Shown here in pieces: positions 36,432 to 47,558 of a DNA stretch of 64,000 nucleotides (its first letter is position 1; each line of letters opens with the position of its first letter). The translations under genes were made by a program, and so were the position numbers. The notes below the pieces were generated by a model. That model was given only the letters and a program-made list of their open reading frames with translations, had not been told where the DNA came from and searched no databases. Source of the DNA: Oryzias latipes (lineage: Eukaryota > Chordata > Actinopteri > Beloniformes > Adrianichthyidae); NCBI RefSeq assembly GCF_002234675.1, contig NC_019876.2, positions 24,019,371 to 24,083,370 of the forward strand. The letters are read 5' to 3'.

Positions 36432-37454
36432 TCATGGACTTGCATCACTTTTTCTTACAAAGAGCACACAACTGAGGATAAAGAGCAGAAGAACCCCGGT
36501 TCTGATGACAGACAGCTGGACTAACACTTTAATCTGAGCTGCTTGGCCTTCAGTTTGATTTGTCATGATCAGCTTGGTTCCACTGCCAAGCAGCATTTTC
36601 CCACAAGAGGCCACAGCACAGAAGTAGGTTCCAGCATCAGAGGAGTTCAGGTCTTTCTTCTGCAAACTGTAGGTGCAGCTCTGTGAAGGAGGCCCTGGAG
36701 CAGCGACAGGTCTGCAGTCTTTTCTCTGTGTGTGGAGGACCCCCGGTTGAGAGCCACGTCTGAACCAGCAGACAGTTTGTGCTTCCCCACAGTTCCCTGA
36801 ATGAACGGTACAGCTGAAGGTGATGGAGCCTCCAGGCTGGATGGTCTCTGACGTCGGTTCCTGGATGATGATTTCTGTGGGGCTCTTTTCTACAGAGAAT
36901 CAGCTTAGTGAAAATCAGAATCCTTCCTTGTAGAATCACAGCATTTAGCCAAAATTCACCAATGAAAAACATCAAAGGTGCTCACCTTCAACGCTCAGAA
37001 AGAGGCCATCCCCAAATTCCACCATGTTGGAGTGCGAGCTTCCACAGAAATAAGTGGCTGAATCTGAAAGCTGCACATCAGAGATGTGTAAGTGGTTGAT
37101 GCCTTCCTCCCTCTGCAGAGAGAATCGGGGTTTCTTCTGCAACCAGTGGTCCACTTTAGATGGGTCATCGTATTTGTAAAAGAAAGACAGGAGCTCAGGT
37201 CTTCCTCCAAGAGGCTGCTGGTACCAGGAGAAGTGCATCGCCATCACGTTTTCATAGAAGCATTGCAGAGTCACATTTTCCCCGACAGAGACGGATCTGA
37301 CACCAGTGTCCTGTTTAACTGCTCCAGCCCAGATCACAGCGGACAGATGGACTGAAGAAGAGAATATCAGAGATATGGTTTCATGTTTAAACTGTAAGCG
37401 TGAAAAACAACTAATATACTCACATAATCCACAGAGGATCACACGCAGCTGCAT
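36432..37454 (-). CDS. NITR-type receptor with separate V and I exons, 284 aa
   Basis: Three exons with consistent phase 1 junctions: 37454-37424 (signal peptide start MQLRVILCGL), 37351-36986 (V domain) and 36889-36432 (I domain, TM and stop). The V domain has QCFYEN and DSATYFCGS cysteines, HFSWYQQPLG, and a J-like VEFGDGLFLSV. The I domain has SCTVHSGNCGEA, CWFRRG, KDC, SCTY and YFCAVASCGKMLLGSGTKL, the NITR six-cysteine pattern with a J-like end. The TM segment (VLVQLSVIRTGVLLLFILSCVLFV) is in the same exon and the tail is only RKSDASP, with no tyrosine. No charged residue lies in mid-membrane apart from an Arg near its start (SVIRTG), which could bind an adaptor. Compared with the V-I fused exon of the 20.8- and 47.6-kb genes it represents a different subfamily. 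Confidence 0.78.
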
Positions 37455-37526
37455 CTTCTCAGAGCTCTCGATGTCTGAATGTCCGGAGACAAAAAGCTGA
37501 CAACAGTCGAAAAATAGGTCACATTT

Positions 37527-37532
37527 GATTGG
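37527..37532 (-). promoter_or_regulatory. CCAAT box of the 36.4-37.5 kb receptor
   Basis: CCAATC on the minus strand, about 75 nt before the ATG at 37454, with an AT-rich CTATTTTTC some 14 nt further downstream. The plus-strand NITR has a similar CCAATC and TATA pair. Confidence 0.4.
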
Positions 37533-37539
37533 GTGTTTA

Positions 37540-38200
37540 GAAGGTCAATTTATAAAAAAAAACCTATATCCTCCTATTATGACGAAATAAACAATTGAAC
37601 ACTAAAAGTACACAAATGGATATGCAGGGATAGAGCTTGTGTTTTTTTATTGCATTAGTTTTTTGTGTTACGGTAATTCTTTATTGATTTACTAAATATT
37701 AAGTTTTAAACATTTAAATGAAAATTCACTCGCCTGTTTTCCAGACTTTCAAAGCTGCTTTACCGTACTTCAATTGAATTCTTTGAAAACGGTCAACTGT
37801 AGTGTCGTCCAAAAGTGGTTAGCTGCAGGGCAAGCGCTCTGCTTTGCTTCTTTTCTCCTGTGTAGCTCAGCTCAGACGTGTCCTTTTACACACGATTACC
37901 GGTACACTGAAAACAAATGTGACTGGATAAGACAACAACGTGAATAAGTAACTGGCCTATGTGTTCAATTTGCACAAATTATTACCGGCATATTAAAATC
38001 TTTCAATTATTAACTCACTCATAGAAATAGAATGGAGTATTGCTGCGTTCACATCGAATAAATTGATGTCAGCCGCCTCTATTTGATGCCCCAGACCTAT
38101 GTGGGAGGAGCTACCACCAAGTGTTTCGAGCCTGATCGATACAAGGAAAAGTGTCTGTTTATATCTCATTTCCAACGTATGGAAGACACTGAAAATGTTT
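37540..38200. other. No gene recognised
   Basis: AT-rich, no supported ORF or known repeat. Its right end is the pre-insertion flank of the retroelement at 38214. Confidence 0.4.
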
Positions 38201-38213
38201 AGAAATCAGGTTT

Positions 38214-39981
38214 CTATCGGCTACTTGGCAGTGGCCCCCCTCCTATGGTTGCCGTATGGAGTGCCCCCCCCCCTCTTTCGGTTTTATTTGCACCTTAGAC
38301 ATGTAGGGTCCTTGGTAGGGGGGGTGCTTGGACATCACTGCAAGCAAGCAGCAGATGTCCTCCTGGCACCCTACCCGCCAATTTTAACCGCACCTTAGAC
38401 ATTTAGGGCCCCTTGGTGTGGAGGGTGAGGGGACATCACTGTGAGTAATCAGGAGATGTCCCCTTAGTGCCCTACTCGCCAATTTTAACTGCACCCCCCT
38501 TAGTACACACACCCCTCCCCCTTCAATATATACATTCAAACATAAACACACACACATGCACACAAACACCCTCTCAAACACACATACACGCACACACATT
38601 TTACAAGGAAGGTGGGACCTGGGTCCATCTGTCCCCTACCCCTTCCCTGGTGGGGGGTGCGGGCCCCTTGGCGATGGCGGCCGTGTCCCTTGGGTGCCGG
38701 CTCCCTGGGCCCGGCGGTGCTCTCTCCGCACGGTGGGGGGGTTCATATTACACCTGAGCCGGGGGTGTTCGTGTCCCTGGGGGGTGGGTCCTGGTCCTTG
38801 CCCCTGGGCGCTGGGCCCCGCCAAACTTCCAACATGGCCGAGCCTGGTCGGGCCATATTTATAACACCCCTTGTGGGCCACCCTTTTTTTCCCCGGGGTT
38901 CCCCCCTCCTGGGCGGGGGCGGCGGGCCCCTGCCTTGCTCCTACCTGGACCAACCGTGGGCCGGGTGGGTGGCTGCCTGGAGTGCGGAGCGGGTCTCCCT
39001 TGGGGGGTCCTGGCTCGTACCTGGGGTCGGGGCGGGGGGATGCCCGGAACTCCTGGGTGGTGGTGGGGTGCTCGTCTGGGGCTGTGGGCGTCCCTCTCCG
39101 GTGGGGCCCTGCGTTGGGCACTTCCGGCGCGGCGGGGGGGCTGCTTTCTTGGCTGGGCTGGGGCGGCGCTCTCTTTCCCTCCGCGCCTCCCTGCTCTCTG
39201 GCTCTGGGGGCCTCGCGGCGGTCCTGCTGGCCCTGGCCTGGGTGGCGGTCTTGGTCGCCCAGGGGGCGGTTGTTCCCTGCCTGTTCCCGTATGGCGTTGG
39301 GGGAATATCGGCTGCCGCTGCTGCTGCGGCGGGGGTCTGGGTGTGGGGGTGGCTGGGCGCTCCTCCTCCTTCTTCTCACATTCCACCATCCGTTTTAGAA
39401 GAACATAAACACTCACTTGAGCACAGGTATTAGCTCACCTTTGCACTAATAGTTTGCATGATTGAATGAATGAAAGATTTCACACTAGTTGGTTTAAAGG
39501 CATAGGTATGCGTTCATGAACACTATCTGTTTTGTGTACATGTTGACATGTGGACATTTTTGCAGCTAGCAGGTGTGTTGATAATATTTGAGTGTGTGTG
39601 AACAGGCCCCGCCCTTTTTGTACTACATTTGAACCGTACCGTAATGATAAACAACCAATAAACCTGTCTGCTCTATGCTGCTTCATGGTCTTACCCCCCT
39701 TCCCCTCCTATTATCACCCTCCTACCCCCCCTCTCTCTAACGTCCCTCTCTATTCTTCCCTTCTTTACTTTTCCGTCCGGTCCAACACCAAAGATTTTCA
39801 AACATGATTGAAATTAATAAAGTTTGGCCTCAATTACAAAAGGGGTTTATTCAGACATACCTTTGGTTTGTCTGAAGATTAATAACCCCTCTTGTTAAAA
39901 TAAAATATGTCCAACACAAGAGGCCCTCAGCTCTCATCTGTTTGCCTAGCTGTTGGACAGGACAGGTTAAAAAAAAAAAAA
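38214..39981 (+). mobile_element. GC-rich non-coding retroelement, copy 2 (1.77 kb)
   Basis: Bracketed by a 13-bp duplication AGAAATCAGGTTT (38201-38213, 39982-39994) with an A-rich tail before the right copy. It matches copy 1 from about 6412 to its tail, so it is 5'-truncated at a different point, as expected for target-primed insertion. It keeps the internal GCACCTTAGACAT repeat, the CA-rich stretch and the 3' AATAAAGTTTGGCCTC region. The first eight bases (CTATCGGC) are not in copy 1. Confidence 0.85.
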
Positions 39982-40023
39982 AGAAATCAGGTTTATTTGT
40001 TTTGAAGAGCTGTAAAAAACTAA

Positions 40024-40613
40024 ATGTTTGGTGTTGATGGTGATCCTTCCTTATTTGATGGATTTAAAGGTGGGAAGTTTGTGATGAGTTCCAACAGCAG
40101 CTCTGTGTCTCTGAAAATCAGTGGAGTGGATGAGTCTGATTCTGGGCTGTACTTCTGTGGATTCTACAGAAACAGACATACAGTCATTGGAGATGTAACA
40201 CAACTGATCATTAAAGGTAAGATCATGATTCTCTGATCTATTTCTATTTATCAATTCAATAAAGTCCTTCATTCTTGACAGGGAAAGATGATGATTCCAA
40301 TGATGAGGAAGTGGGAAACTCTCACAGTAAGATTCTTCTTTTCCTGGAGATTCTGTGATTGTTTTAGTATCTGTCACATAAACCAGAATGTAACCTGTCA
40401 ATGCTTCATAGATGTGCATGTGAGGATGGACCTGCTGAGTGTCCTCCTGGCTGCTCTGACTGTCCTCCTCTCTGCAGTGGTTGTTGTTCTGGCCGTAAAG
40501 ATCAGGAGCCTTCTGACAGGTAACTTAATAAATAAATACATTTATTAGAAACTGAACTAATCCATGTTTTGTATTTACATTCAGCTGCACGAAAAGAACA
40601 TGAAAACACAAAG
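40024..40613 (+). pseudogene. V-set receptor fragment, relative of the 53-55 kb gene
   Basis: Exons readable on the plus strand: the 3' half of a V exon to 40216 (DGDPSLFDGFKGGKF ... DESDSGLYFCGFYRNRH), 40282-40326 (linker GKDDDSNDEEVGNSH), 40412-40519 (TM LLSVLLAALTVLLSAVVVVL) and 40585-40613 (AARKEHENTK). The V half is nearly identical to that of the minus-strand gene at 54.7 kb. The first half of the V exon, the leader and the tail exon are missing. The left break is at about 40021, just beyond the retroelement duplication, so the truncation is separate from that insertion. Phases still agree, suggesting recent loss. Confidence 0.8.
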
Positions 40614-43116
40614 GTAATGTCTTTTTTTTAAAGATTAAAGTTATATTTTTATTGAGACAGCAGTGTCACTGTGATGTGAACAAACTTAACTGTAGACTTT
40701 TCCAATTTTAATATCTTTGTCTAGAAATTGTTCCTGAGTTTGTCTGTGGCTTAAAACCAAGCCAACTGTTTGTTTTTTCGTTTTGGTTTTTAATGTGTGC
40801 CTGTGAAGTTTACATTTTAAACATTTTAGTGAAGATTGAATTAACAATTAAATTGAATTTCTGAGTATTTCTTTCTTTCAATTATTGTTACTCTGGAGCA
40901 GATGAAAAAAATGCCATTTGACAAAGCTTGTAGCAGTGACAAAGAAGCTACCAGGGCAAGCCACAAGCTCCTGGTTCCGCTTACAGATGCATTCACTTGC
41001 AGACAAATAGATCCATGTACATCTTGGTAAACCTTTTCCTGAATGGCTGGATGGCCTTAATATTGCCTCCCATTGTTAGAGGCTGTAAGGACAGGGCGTA
41101 AGCACATGGATGTTGGGGGGGGCTTACTTCGCGCCAACACTCCCACCCACGACTTAGAGGTTAAATTCTTATGAACTCCTGCCACTCTGCAGAAACTACG
41201 TCCTAAAAAACAACGTTGTTTTGTTTTGTTTTTTTGGGTGGAAACAGCTAAATCACAGTAAAAGACTTCACACCGGGACCACTTTTACATTAGATCAGAA
41301 GATGATTGGAATAGGAAGATAAACTAAAACTGACATAATGCTACTTAAAATCAGGATGACTGTCTTTTTACTCGTCTGGTTTTCTGTCAGTGGATGAACA
41401 GAGAAAATGAACGGATGTGCAGCTTTCCTTCCTGAGCAGTGTTTGCATGCATTTGTGGGCAAGCGGCAGATTTTTTACTTCAGCCCCCCACCCTCCCTTT
41501 TCCACTGCGATGATAGCAGGCCGCAGGCTTTCAGTCATTGTAGAAACACCATGTCCAACAAACACTGCCCCACTTTCACATCATGGCTTCTTTTTTAGCT
41601 TTGGTAAATGCTTTTCTGCACTAGTCTGTCCTGAAGACAGGAAACACTGGTTTTATTTGCTTCTTTTTTCACAGTAAATACCTCTTTCAGCTCTCGTAGT
41701 CTTCTAAATATGTTGTGGCTTCAGGATAGATGACATAAATTCAAGCTTTACAAATAGTAACATGCGAGACACATTTATTCCTGGTGCAGCAAGATCTGAC
41801 ATAACAAAAGAACAAATAGCCCACTGGAAACAATGCAAATAAATATTGTAATTGTCACTTTATAAACTGCTGCAGAATTTTCCCACCCATGTTAACTCCA
41901 TAAAAACAGTTTGGAACTGACTGAGTTAGTGTAGTTGAAGTTTTTTTTGCCCCCACAGTTGAACACTACTTTCCTTGAACAGCACTGACTGTTTTTTTTA
42001 ACTGTAAATGTGTCAAGTCACCAATCAAGAGAGAAAACCCACCTTAGCTTTAACCCTTAAAAATTAAAAGCACACAAGCATGATTGTCAACTTTTTAGCA
42101 CAGCATTTGCGCTACCAACCCCGTTTTTTTTTTACCTAAACTGAATACTTGTGCCAAGCTGAGTTCTGCTTGCTTGCTATGGTTTTCATGGCTTTGGCAG
42201 GAGCATGTGCAACAAAACCTTTAAGTGAACTGTTTGAATAAAAATCAACGCTCTAATGAGGATTTTTGTTGAGGGTTGTAACGTTTTCTTCATACTTCTT
42301 GCCTTAATAAGTCCCCCCTGCACCTGTACTTAAGCTCTGTGTCGTCCCGGCTCACATTGATACTCTCATGTATTTTCGGCTCATCATGAACCGGCTAGAC
42401 TATTCCCTTTTTTTTGCCATCTCATTTTTAGGGAAGTCCTAGCTTTAAGTTTCTTTGAGTTGTTCTTAAGTTCCAGAATAAAGTCCTTCTTTACTCGTCT
42501 TTGTTCAAGTTTTAAGGTTGAGCCAGAGTTTTTGCGTGGATAGTTTCTTTTCACTTTTTAATTGATTTTTTCTTTTACATTTTGACCAATTTCAAAGACA
42601 GACTAACCATTTTATATGTTTAATTGTTTTATTTTGATAAAACTAATTTTTCACGTGGTGGCCAACTGACACCTTACCTTGCCCAACTAACACCAAAGAT
42701 TATAATTTTTGGTCACAACCCCCTTATAAACACGGGAGTAAAAGAAGTGACTTGACCACTGCAGAAGCCAAGTGACCTGATGAGTGAACCAGCAGGCCTT
42801 TCTTGTGAAGAAACCTTCATTTTTCCTACACTAGGCTGAAGATCACGGGAGGCGTAAAGCCCCACTGCTGGACCATCCGGCCCGAATGGCCCTCTCCACC
42901 CCTTCTGGAACAGGACCAAGTAACTCCAGACTGCTTGGTGATGAACCAGGCCCTTCGCTCACTCAGTCACTGCTTAGTAGTCAGAGTTAAACTTAACTTT
43001 ATCATCACAAACATCTTATTTCAATTATCTCTGAGGATCCATCCTCAACTCATCACTTAAAATTCCCACTTCAGCTATATTTTTTTCTCTTGTAAAATCG
43101 TTCCAGATGTTTAAAC
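40614..43116. other. No gene recognised; repeat near 40900-41210
   Basis: 41130-41210 matches 23930-24010 in reverse. Plain AT-rich sequence follows. 42710-42960 is more balanced but has no recognised motif on either strand. Confidence 0.4.
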
Positions 43117-43316
43117 CTTGTGCTATCTTAGGTGACCCCCCCCTTACATTGACGTGTTCTCCCTACCATGACAAAGGTGGATAAAGGTGGAAAGATTTCA
43201 TGTAATCTTGGACACCAGTGAAGATCACAAATCATTGAAGAAAAAAGGTTCAGCGCACTGTCTAGTGGGTCTAGATGACCCAACTCCCAATGTTAAAGTG
43301 CCTAGGATAGCACAAG
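43117..43316. mobile_element. MITE, 200 bp
   Basis: Terminal inverted repeats CTTGTGCTATCTTAGG (43117-43132) and CCTAGGATAGCACAAG (43301-43316), 15 of 16 matching. The interior has GGGTCTAGATGACCC near the right end. No transposase; superfamily not assigned. Confidence 0.75.
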
Positions 43317-44616
43317 AATTACTAGAACTAAAGAGCCTCTCACTTTATACATAGGTTCAAGTGACACAGAAATACTTAGCTGCAAGTGAAGCCAATTAGC
43401 ATGAATTGGTTAGCATCTTCTTTCCAGCAGTGAAGTAGGTAATTTCTTCTAAAGATGGTTTCAGAGAGGAGTAGGTTCAGACTTGTACTTCTTCAGACGC
43501 ACTGCTTCTCACTGACCAGACCTGAGACTGTCTCTCTTGTGAGAGTACCTGAAACGCACTGTCCAGGTATTACATGCCCCAAGCCGTGGTGCCTTGCTCT
43601 CAAGGCTGTCTGCAGATCCTGCTTCTTCTCAACTGGCAGTCCTCTTCTCCTCAAGCTTCAGCACCTATTGGATGAGGTTATTCAAAAGCTAAAATTATTT
43701 ACAAAAATATATGCAATGTGGAACCTCATAAAAGAGACCACATATCAAGTCTTTCTAACTAACTTCATCAGAAAATCTGAATAAAAAATTAAGATATAAT
43801 ACGACTGAAATCTGATGTAAAAGTAAACAAATTTCATTGGCTTTATGCCATTTTGTAAGGATTTTACTGTGCAGAAATTTCAAATGGTGTGCAGAATGGT
43901 GAACTTTAATTTTCCTATACTTGCCCATCTCTGTATCTGGGATCTAGTGAGTGGCGAGAGACTCCGTTTCAACATCAGCAAAGTGCTTCTTTACTACTTC
44001 CAAAGGGTTCTCTTCATGGTTTTGATTACCTGGTCATCATCCTCTTTATGACACAGAATAAGTCTGTGGACTAACAAATTAAAAAATGAATACATGGGAG
44101 AATGGTTTATTTCAAACAATAGCAATACCTGTTATGACCGGGACCACATCAGCTGCAGTTGCATCCTCTCTGTTCACCTTTCTGGTCAACTCTTTAAAGA
44201 GGATTAGAGCATCTACAATGTTCTGTATGAGCCCCCATTGGTTAACTGTCAATACTGCTGGTAGTGTGCGATCAGTTGCATATATGCTAAGAGGCTGTTT
44301 TTGTTCCAGTGTGAGTGCCATGTTTCTCTGTTTCTGACAAAGCTCTGTGACTTATTACCCTTACAAATCTTTGCCCATTTCATTTGGATTCTTGGTTTTG
44401 TGGATAGCCAATTTGTTTGCCATGTCTGAATGGATTCATGTTTAAGACCCATCTCTGCTCTGATAACAAATTTGAGTCCATTCGCAGCATTAAGCAAGAG
44501 TGTTCATCCGTGTTGATGTTTTATTAACTTAACTCCAGCTTTTCATATTAATTCTGTGCTTCCCCTTAGTTGAAAAGATACTTTTAAAATCGCCCTCATT
44601 GATACATCAACTGACC
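43317..44616. other. No gene recognised
   Basis: No ORF with a family motif. A run of moderately conserved-looking sequence at 44090-44340 has open frames on both strands but no recognisable domain. Confidence 0.35.
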
Positions 44617-45248
44617 TATTTCATATCAGCTCACAGAGGTGAAACTGTGTCTTTAACATGTTTCCATGAAGTGGATGATGTAATTTGGGTCTCCTGGTAC
44701 AAAAAAAAAAGAACTTTGGGGCAATAGCTACAGCTTGTCTCTACATTTTTTAGATATTTAAAAGAATTTTGTTTCTACCATGAATTTAATAAAAATCCAT
44801 GCTTGAGTCTGAATGCACAAAACCAAAATAATCAGCGGACAATTTTAGATCTTAAATTTTAGACATTATTCAGATTCTGCTACTTACTTGTGTGTAGCAA
44901 GTCTTGACATGGACCTGGTTTTCAAAGAAGCTCTTACAGTCGATGTAAAAGGACATCCATGCAGGAGACTCTGTGACTCTGAACTGTACAGTACACACTG
45001 GGAGCTGTGATGAAGAACACAGAGTTTACTGGTTCAAAGACTCTGAAGACTCTCATCCAGGACTCATTTACACTCATGGAGGCAGGAATGATCAGTGTGA
45101 GAGAAAGAACAACACACAAACACACAGCTGTGTCTTCAAGCTGCCCATAAAGAACCTGACAGAGTCTCATGCTGGGATCTACTACTGTGCTGTTGTCTCA
45201 TGTGGACACATACTGTTTGGAAACGGAACCAAGCTGGATCTCACAGGT
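44617..45248 (+). pseudogene. NITR pseudogene (V degenerate, I domain frameshifted)
   Basis: The V half has recognisable pieces (GAAACTGTGTCTTTAACATG at 44640, SWYKK near 44692, the ACTTACTTGTGTG remnant of YFC near 44882) with stops and indels. A 47-base deletion after GATGTAAAAGG (about 44953) removes the start of the I domain and shifts the frame. From 44973 the I domain is otherwise well kept (NCTVHTGSCDEEHRVYWF, YYCAVVSCGHILFGNG) and ends at a good donor CTCACAG/GTGAG (45247). No TM or tail exon was found downstream. It is close to the gene at 47559 and in the same orientation, so probably a tandem copy. Confidence 0.85.
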
Positions 45249-47482
45249 GAGTTACAGTGATGATATTTGTGGTCTGGGGTCAACAAAATAGTAAGTCAAG
45301 GGTACCATCATTTGTGTCCAGGCCTGTTTCGTGATTTAAGTTTTGAAAATCATTCTGTCGAAGCATTGTTGAAAAGCAATGTCTGACTTTCATTGGTTCA
45401 GTTTCATAACATTTTTATTTATTATTACTTTTGTCAGATTCTAGTTATTTCTGTGACCTTTGTGAGCTTCTCTTTCATTTACTGATGGGTACTGTTGGAA
45501 AATATAATCTGTCGCTTTGAGATTACTTTCCTTGTTGCATGTTCAATAAAGTCGAGAAGGAGAAAACCACGGGATTCGTCCGGATTAAAGATTAACAAAT
45601 TTATTCCCTAACAATATTTCTAAAAACAGAGTAAAACAAAATAAAACAGATCGATCTGGGTGTCCAAAATCAAAGCCTGCAATACGCAAGATGTTACATT
45701 CCGAATTCACATGCAGCTTGTCTGGAGACACAGGAAAATTCCTTGAGTTCAGACTTTTAAGCATGTGGTCAGAACATCCTCCCCCGGGAGCAAGATGGCC
45801 GCCGAATCTCCCCCTTTGGTCGCTGGAGATTGGCTGACAGAGGAGCCCGCCTACTTCCTTCCGTCCATCACAGCATCTGGTCTCTGGCTTCCTGCTTCAA
45901 ACGTCCAGGGGGGTTATTTCAAAGACGGACCACTGTCCGACCACCAACAGTGTCCCCATGGGGGTCCAGCACAGCCGCCCGGATCCCTCTCCGCAGGCAG
46001 TCAGTCCCAACCCTTTGTCCTTCTCATGCGACAATTTAATTCTGGTCCATGTCAGATCTACAGTTAAGGCTTCCAGATGGTCTTAGAAGATCAAAGACTG
46101 TTTTCTCCTGGAGGGGGATGAGTTTGCAGCTGCAGCATGAAAACCTCTTTACATATGCAATTATCAGGAAGTCCCTTTTAATTGAAATGACTGAAACCCA
46201 CACACAGTAAACCTGAAAGAAAACCTTCAAAGAAATAAAGATAAGATAAAAACCTAGGAGAAATAAGAACCAAAAAAAATAAATTCCTTCAGTACCAACA
46301 GTTTTGTCCACCTTTATAACCCTAAGGTCCAAAGGTGGTAAATGATGAGAGAGCAAAGCTCCTGCGGGTCGTCCAGATACAAACTGACAGTATGGTAATG
46401 GGATGGCATTCGTATTTTAAACAGAGGAAAGCTGTTGAGATGGATGTGGCAATATGAAGACATTGCAAATCAGGAAGTAGGAACTTGAGAAACTGGTGAA
46501 ATCATGAGGAGCTCTGGGAAAAGTTGTAAAATGCTCAAGTGAGGGTAACAGTGCTGTTCAGAAAGCTGGGTTCAGTATCCTCCAAACTGTAGGAGTCGTT
46601 GCATCCAATATTTGGAAAAAGCGTTGAATTCTCTATTTAGCTCGAAATGCTAAACTTGAACAGGGTTTTGTTGGATAGTACAGCTTAGAGCACCAACCAA
46701 CACTGACACCGGAAAAACGGGCACAGATACTGACAAAATGTTGGTAAGCATCCATCCATTTCCATCTACTTTCTCTTAACCCTCTATATCCCTTTCGGGG
46801 TCTTTTGGTTGCCGGACCATGTCCCGGCTACTGTTGGGTGGAGGCGGAGTACACACAAGACAGGTCGCCAGTGTGTGGTAGGGCACACAACCCCACTCAC
46901 ACAAACTCACTCATGCACTATTGGAAAGCAGAAAGTAGGAAAGAGGGAATGTTATACGGCCTACCATTTCAAAGACTTCAAACTCCCTGTAAGAAAAATC
47001 TGTTTAGCAACTGTAGTATTGGCTGTCAGTTGTTGTGCTACACGCTGTCTATTAGTATTGAGTTTTTTTTTCATTGCAGTTCCACAAAAAAGACCATAGC
47101 TTAGGCATGTAGGAATTAAAAATATGCAATGTTTAGCCTGTTACTAGTTTCCTCTTTAAGTGCTTATCTGGAGTCACTTTTTAAATGTTCTTTAAAATAA
47201 CACACACACACACAGCATTATCTGTGTGACACCAAACATTTCTCAAATAAAGTTTAAAATGTATTAAGTTGATGGACTTGATTACAAAACAAAATGTCAT
47301 GTAATTGAACTTTATCATCTAATATAAGACTGTCTGACTTCCATTAAAGATTTCAAACTAAAAGTTCCTCAACTTTCTGAGATCGCTGCACTGATCTTGT
47401 CTAGATAAAATCTCGACATGGTTTGTTTCTGTGAACATGTGATCATATTTCCTAAGAAGGGAAAGTGTGTGACTTCAGACAG
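45249..47482. other. No gene; LTR-like and SINE fragments
   Basis: 45490-45560 (TGTTGGAAAATATAATC ... TTCAATAAAGTCGAG) looks like an LTR or 3'-end sequence but I could not find a matching second end. 45780-46040 is GC-richer with no domain. 46748-46925 is a SINE 3' part. Confidence 0.35.
46748..46925 (-). repeat. SINE 3' part, minus orientation
   Basis: CATCCATCCATTTCCATCTA, CCCTTTCGGGGTC and GACAGGTCGCCAGTGTGTGG correspond to the reverse complement of the 3' half of the SINE at 33205. Confidence 0.7.
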
Positions 47483-47513
47483 ACCAATCATACGCAGTCT
47501 CTCGTCTATAAAG
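47483..47513 (+). promoter_or_regulatory. CCAAT and TATA boxes of the plus-strand NITR
   Basis: ACCAATCA at 47484-47491 and TATAAAG at 47507-47513. The ATG is at 47559, so transcription should start near 47537 with a very short 5' UTR. Confidence 0.65.
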
Positions 47514-47558
47514 TAGAGAAGGAGTCAGCTTCTTGTCACTTTGGGCCAGAATCCAAAC

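Noticed and set aside
38612-39433. 273-aa and 247-aa ORFs on opposite strands
   Set aside because: Same GC-rich repeat, second copy. The matching frame in copy 1 is split into shorter ORFs, so there is no conserved protein.
45765-46067. 100-aa plus-strand ORF
   Set aside because: No domain, no exon context, and the flanking sequence looks repetitive.
45490-46420. Retroviral LTR
   Set aside because: TGTTGG start and AATAAA are suggestive, but I found neither a matching end nor a target duplication, so I left it as an uncertain fragment.
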